Part shown: piece by piece, positions 60,386 through 64,000 of the stretch
Position numbering within the stretch: position 1 is the stretch's first letter
How the letters are laid out: each line of letters begins with the position of its first letter
DNA from: Histomonas meleagridis
Taxonomy: Eukaryota; Parabasalia; Tritrichomonadida; Dientamoebidae
Direction of reading: 5' to 3'
Length of the DNA stretch: 64,000 bases
Assembly: GCA_020186115.1 (NCBI GenBank)
Contig: WSYJ01000179.1
Coordinates: 1 to 64,000, forward strand
Translations under genes and position numbers: made by a program
Notes under the pieces: generated by a model
Told to the model about the DNA's origin: nothing
The model's input: the letters and a program-made list of their open reading frames with translations, nothing else
Database searches by the model: none

Positions 60386-61273
60386 ATGAACCATGTAACA
60401 GTGTATTTAGATCCAACGATTAAGAACAAGATATTTTCATTGCAAAGACATTCGAAAGAAAGTGGACTGGATTCAGCTAGGCCTTTGGCAGGAATTGGAT
60501 TTTATTGGAAACATTTGTATCGTTCACTTAAACGTCTTCTATGTAGAATTATGTCTGCTGCATTCGAGACAAATTTTGGCTGCCCTAGCCAAAAACAGTC
60601 AATCCAGATCAACATGCATCCAACACTTGGGAAAAACGAGGCATGGTATTTCAGGGATGATACAAATTGTGTAAATGGTCCTTTCGAACCTCAAACACTC
60701 CAACTTTGGGAAAAATGCGGCTTAATTTCTATGGATACACCCGTTTTTGAATCAACAACAAGTCAGCCGATCCTTCTTTCAGAGTTAATTTCAAACAAAA
60801 ATTTACCTGATATAAAGCTAAAAGAAGGAGAACAATGGACTGTATTTTCTGAATCAAAAATGCCTTTTAGTGCTCTTAAAAATCGTCTAAATAAATGTTT
60901 ATCATCACGACATCAAGTAACCGATCTCAAGTTTTTCAATATTGTAACACCAGCTCAATCTGCATTAAATAATAGGTGTGTAGAGTTTGAAGAATTTTTA
61001 GAACAAATGGGTGAAATTCCAAAAGAAATCAAAGATTTAAATCTTAATAAGTTTGCTGAGCCTTTTGCATACTGGACATACAAAACAATTTTAGCGTTTA
61101 ACAAAGATGTTACGTATCAAGAGATAAAACAATTGATCATTGAAACAGATCCATCAAAATCTAAACAATTTATTTTTTCGAAAATCCCACAGGAAAAGGA
61201 CGCGCTGAAGGTATTTAATACGTACAATCAATGGAGGATATTTATTCCAGTATTCGAAGAAGATCAGAAATAA
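60386..61273 (+). CDS. GYF-domain protein
   Basis: 295 residues from the first ATG. A GYF-like domain at ~87-135 shows W-Y-F-R-D-D, then NGPFEPQTLQLWEKCGLI, and a following hydrophobic strand; these domains bind proline-rich peptides, often of splicing or mRNA-decay factors. The C-terminal 150 residues are a helical region (FEEFLEQMGEIPKEIKDLNL; TYKTILAFNKDVTYQEIKQL) of unknown type. An Inr-like TTCACTTAAA near 60522 precedes an in-frame ATG at 60551 (MSAAFETNFG), so the real protein may begin there and be 240 residues long. The extra 55 residues are not conserved-looking. I list the longer form and flag the doubt. Confidence 0.7.
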   Translation: MNHVTVYLDPTIKNKIFSLQRHSKESGLDSARPLAGIGFYWKHLYRSLKRLLCRIMSAAFETNFGCPSQKQSIQINMHPTLGKNEAWYFRDDTNCVNGPFEPQTLQLWEKCGLISMDTPVFESTTSQPILLSELISNKNLPDIKLKEGEQWTVFSESKMPFSALKNRLNKCLSSRHQVTDLKFFNIVTPAQSALNNRCVEFEEFLEQMGEIPKEIKDLNLNKFAEPFAYWTYKTILAFNKDVTYQEIKQLIIETDPSKSKQFIFSKIPQEKDALKVFNTYNQWRIFIPVFEEDQK

Positions 61274-61430
61274 TTTGAAATCTAATATAATTAATTGTAA
61301 ATATTTAATAAACAAAAAAGCTTAAATATCATGTTGTAACTGAAAAAAGAAAGATATTTTTTGTTTATGAAGATTATTTTCAAAAATAAAAATTTTTACA
61401 TATATTCCAAACAAACAAAATAAAAACTGA

Positions 61431-61748
61431 TCAAATATGGTCCTCAAACTGGGTTTGCAGGAAGTTTGCTAATTTTGTTTTCACTTCATTTGCTATATTT
61501 TCTGGGAAGATTTCACGAGCTTTAGCAGCAACATGATCATAGAGAATATCGGGTGTTATGTTATCTATTCCAATATCTGTAATTAACTGATGACAGATTT
61601 GTTTGATTTGTTCTTTCCATTCTTGAATTTCTGAACTTTGATTTAAATAAGCACGTATTCTTTTTGACTCGCCTCTACTTTCTAGAGCTGCTTCAACTTC
61701 TGCTCTGACTTCGGAATCTGGAACATTTTCCCATTTAATGCTGGTCAT
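61431..61748 (-). CDS. ENY2/Sus1-like transcription and mRNA-export factor
   Basis: 105 residues, all helical, matching the ENY2/Sus1 family in length and pattern: an N-terminal helix (VRAEVEAALESRGESKRIRA), then WKEQIKQICHQLITDIGIDN, ITPDILYDHVAAKAREIFPE and a last helix (ANEVKTKLANFLQTQFE). ENY2 is shared by the SAGA deubiquitinase module and TREX-2. The ATG is directly preceded by a short AT-rich leader, and the gene is convergent with the GYF gene. No obvious TAAA is at the stop. Confidence 0.8.
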   Translation of the reverse strand: MTSIKWENVPDSEVRAEVEAALESRGESKRIRAYLNQSSEIQEWKEQIKQICHQLITDIGIDNITPDILYDHVAAKAREIFPENIANEVKTKLANFLQTQFEDHI

Positions 61749-62071
61749 AACAAACTGTCACTTTTATGTAAACAAAAAAATTCATGAAAGAAGTTTTTAG
61801 TAAAAGACAATGATTTATGCATGTATCATGCCATTTTTTTTGATGTGTGTTAGGAATTGATATATTTATTCTAAAAAGAGAAAAAAATTGATATATAAAT
61901 AAATTTTTCATTTTTTAGAATTTAAAATTGCTTTTAACGAAGTACATTAACATTAGGCATTAATAGCTTCTATTATATAGGAATTTAGTCTTTGTAAAAA
62001 TGATATAAAAAAGAAATTTTTATATTTTTAGATGATGGTGATTAAATGTAAAGTATTCAATTCGACGCTTG
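61749..62071. other. Divergent promoter region, no gene seen
   Basis: AT-rich 5' flank shared by the ENY2-like (minus) and BLOC1S1-like (plus) genes. Confidence 0.5.
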
Positions 62072-62080
62072 TCATATCCA
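62072..62080 (+). promoter_or_regulatory. Inr-like element of the BLOC1S1-like gene
   Basis: TCATATCCA, with predicted start at A62074 and an eight-base leader. Confidence 0.5.
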
Positions 62081-62081
62081 A

Positions 62082-62441
62082 ATGTTCAAGACAATGACAG
62101 AAGAACACAAAACATTACAACAACAAAAAAGGCAACAGATGAAAGAACTTGAAAATCGAATTGTCAATGAATCAATCCCCACTCTTAGTGATGCAATTTT
62201 TTCAGAATTAAATGAAGGATCTACTAAAATTGTAGAAAACCAAAAAGAAATTGATCAAAGATGCAGAGCAGTTAAAGCAGAATGGCAGAATTTCAATAAT
62301 GAATTAGGAAAATGGGCACAATTGATAGATAACCTTGACCGAGAAATCAAACAGATTGGAGATGTTCGTTCCTGGTCTCAACAAATACAAACAGAGGTTG
62401 AAGCTATTATTCAGCAACTTTCTAATAAGAATCAATCTTGA
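62082..62441 (+). CDS. BLOC1S1/GCN5L1-like coiled-coil protein
   Basis: 119 residues, nearly all coiled coil, with the GCN5L1 family layout: EEHKTLQQQKRQQMKELENR, then a central helix with LSDAIFSELNEGSTKIVENQ, and a conserved C-terminal stretch (LDREIKQIGDVRSWSQQIQT, then EVEAIIQQL) that matches the KEIGDVENWARSIE motif of the family. In animals the protein is a subunit of BLOC-1/BORC on lysosome-related organelles. In a trichomonad an endolysosomal trafficking role is the likeliest. TAAA lies in the first bases after the stop TGA. Length fits. Confidence 0.8.
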   Translation: MFKTMTEEHKTLQQQKRQQMKELENRIVNESIPTLSDAIFSELNEGSTKIVENQKEIDQRCRAVKAEWQNFNNELGKWAQLIDNLDREIKQIGDVRSWSQQIQTEVEAIIQQLSNKNQS

Positions 62442-62689
62442 AATAAATTTCTTTAATAATTAATTATTTGCGTTTTCAAGAAATTGAGTTTTTTCTTTAC
62501 ATAGGTTCAATGTAGGGGTAATTTTTTATTGATCTATCAAATATTGTAAAGATTTACTTATTTTATTATTTTCCATTTTAGCATCATATCTTTTTATTGT
62601 AATTTTATAATCTTTCAATAATCATTATAAAATACACAAATACATTTATAACATTTTATCATCAATGAATATTGTATCTTATCTTTTTC

Positions 62690-63060
62690 GTTCAATATGT
62701 TTGCAATGTATTAAGCTCTATATCAAACGAATCACCCCAATAATTTGTGTGATTTTTGAATTCTTCGTAACAATCAGCCGGTATACGGTATAGCAATTAA
62801 CTCTCAAGATAATTCCCTACTACAATGCCATCATTATTTTAGAAGCATGAGGATTTATTTAAATTGATTTTTCCACTTGGATTAAAAATGTATAATCATG
62901 ATATGTATCTGCTTTTATCTTTCATTGTAATTGCATTATCGTTTTCGATATAAGAAACTCGTGTTTTAACAAATTCATGTACATCTTTCGTTTATGAAAC
63001 ATTTAATAGAGCTTGTACCCATTCAAAATTTTCAATTTCTGGAATGATGTAGATGTATTT
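62690..63060 (-). pseudogene. Decayed gene, one frame with five stops
   Basis: A single minus-strand frame is coding-like for over 120 codons (YIIPEIENFEWVQALLNVS; VHEFVKTRVSYIENDNAITM; IPADCYEEFKNHTNYWGDSF) but contains TAA, TGA, TAA, TAA and TGA. No frameshift is evident. I do not recognise the family. Confidence 0.45.
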
Positions 63061-63074
63061 GTTAAATTAAACCA

Positions 63075-63257
63075 TTAATTGTTAAGATATGGATTTTCTT
63101 CTTGAGCTTTAATATATTTGCTCCTAAGTATAAAAAATAAACAAGAAAAGTATAGGAAAACAATGATGAAAAGTATAATTGGAAATGATGAAGCTCTTCT
63201 TGTTTTCTTGATTAAATCTGAAAACTGTTTTGGATATTCCATCTTCTGGAGAATCAT
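63075..63257 (-). pseudogene. C-terminal membrane-anchor fragment of a surface protein
   Basis: A 60-codon frame holds a membrane helix (SSFPIILFIIVFLYFSCLFF) and a short tail ending EENPYLNN, whose N-P-Y-L could act as an endocytic signal. No in-frame ectodomain continues upstream; other frames to about 63480 show scraps of coding character. It is a relic. Confidence 0.4.
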
Positions 63258-63547
63258 ATGGTGGTAGAACTGTATTTAAACCAATTCATATTTTATTTCT
63301 TCATCATTATAAATGAAGTTGTTTCATATAATAAATTCATTTTCCATATGGAAAATGTCGGCGCATCAAATAATACAATTCCTTCTATGTTTCCAAAGGA
63401 CAAATAAATAATTTCAAAATAGAATGTAATTGGTTTGAATGTGTTGAATGTTTAAATTGGTGAAACAGTTTACAATAAATTCATTCTATAGTTATATAGA
63501 AAATATATTTTCTATAAGGTAACCTTCTTTTGAATCATTCTGCCACT

Positions 63548-63570
63548 AAAAAAAAAAAAAAAAAAAAAAA
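63548..63570. repeat. Poly(A) run of 23
   Basis: 23 consecutive A, the longest homopolymer in the window. No adjacent gene copy that would indicate retrotransposition is recognisable. Bases 63571-64000 are AT-rich without a gene. Confidence 0.8.
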
Positions 63571-64000
63571 CGAAAATTTCTTAAAAAAATCTTAGTAGTG
63601 AAATAATAAAATTTTCTAGTTAGGCTACAAATTTTTTTAAATCTTATAAGTGTTATGACAAAAATATAATAAATTTTCCATATTTATTTGATTCAAATAT
63701 GATATTATGATCACTATTAGAAAATCACAATTAGAGAACACCAAAAAAACACTTTTTCATGTGTAAATACACAATATTTTCAATGAGTTTATTGAATTTA
63801 TTTTTCTGAAACTTTTCTTAAACATCACTTTGATAATATATTTTAATAAAGAGTGGAATCCTGTAAGATGTCCAATGACAATTCGATTAGAAATGCTGTC
63901 CTCTATATTTAAAAAACACTAAATTCATCATAGTCTTTATTTTTGACATTTTACTTAACCTTTATAAAACTTTTGAAAAAGTCGAATCTTTCTGAGTTTA

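Overview
The window is nuclear DNA of an AT-rich protist and almost certainly comes from a trichomonad (Parabasalia; Tritrichomonas is the closest fit I can name from sequence alone). The evidence is BspA-like LRR surface proteins, DUF3447/ankyrin proteins, an N-terminally divergent histone H3, almost intronless genes, Initiator-like TCAYW motifs about 7-18 bases before start codons, UAAA at or just after stop codons, and Merlin-type and pogo/Tc5-like transposons. Stop codons TAA, TAG and TGA are all used by intact genes, so the code is standard.

Layout. 1-1.9 kb holds wreckage: a 5' gene fragment cut off by a DUF3447/ankyrin fragment. 1.9-10.2 kb is a housekeeping block: TRIP12/UFD4-type HECT ligase, ubiquitin-like protein, glycogen phosphorylase and histone H3. 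10.2-23 kb is mostly decayed accessory DNA: a surface-protein tail, a 13-unit 170/173-bp ankyrin-derived array, an ADP-ribosyltransferase-like relic, an APC8/CDC23 relic, one intact cytosolic BspA-like gene (16.3 kb), a second ankyrin array, a protein disulfide isomerase relic and a BspA tail relic. 23.1-30.5 kb has a five-module mannose-6-phosphate-receptor-like membrane protein, a small orphan gene, an AMPK-like kinase and an NTF2-like gene. 31-36.6 kb has a BspA-like surface protein with an 18-bp repeat encoding a Thr/Ser/Lys stalk, then a pogo/Tc5-like element with TIRs and a complete Merlin element with an 8-bp target duplication. 37-46.3 kb is housekeeping again: ribosomal protein uL23, an ARM-repeat gene with a 24-nt intron, adenosine kinase, a broken BspA-like gene and a RapGAP. 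A tRNA-Val(AAC) follows at 46.65 kb. 47.1-51.7 kb has a glycoside hydrolase carrying the same type of membrane anchor as the BspA-like proteins, and another broken DUF3447/ankyrin gene. 52.5-55.7 kb has an MLF-like protein and a membrane-anchored subtilisin with P domain. 57-58.6 kb is a BspA-like pseudogene with in-frame stops only. 59.2-62.4 kb has a calcineurin-B-like protein with an in-frame TAG, a GYF-domain protein, ENY2/Sus1 and BLOC1S1/GCN5L1. The last 1.5 kb is decayed coding DNA.

Themes. Intact genes are compact, independently promoted units rather than operons. The surface proteome (BspA-like, glycoside hydrolase, subtilisin, MRH receptor) is built from extracellular modules plus a single C-terminal membrane helix, and one juxtamembrane/TM cassette recurs on unrelated extracellular domains. 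Many accessory genes are relics, several of which keep one reading frame through in-frame stops, often where Gln is expected.
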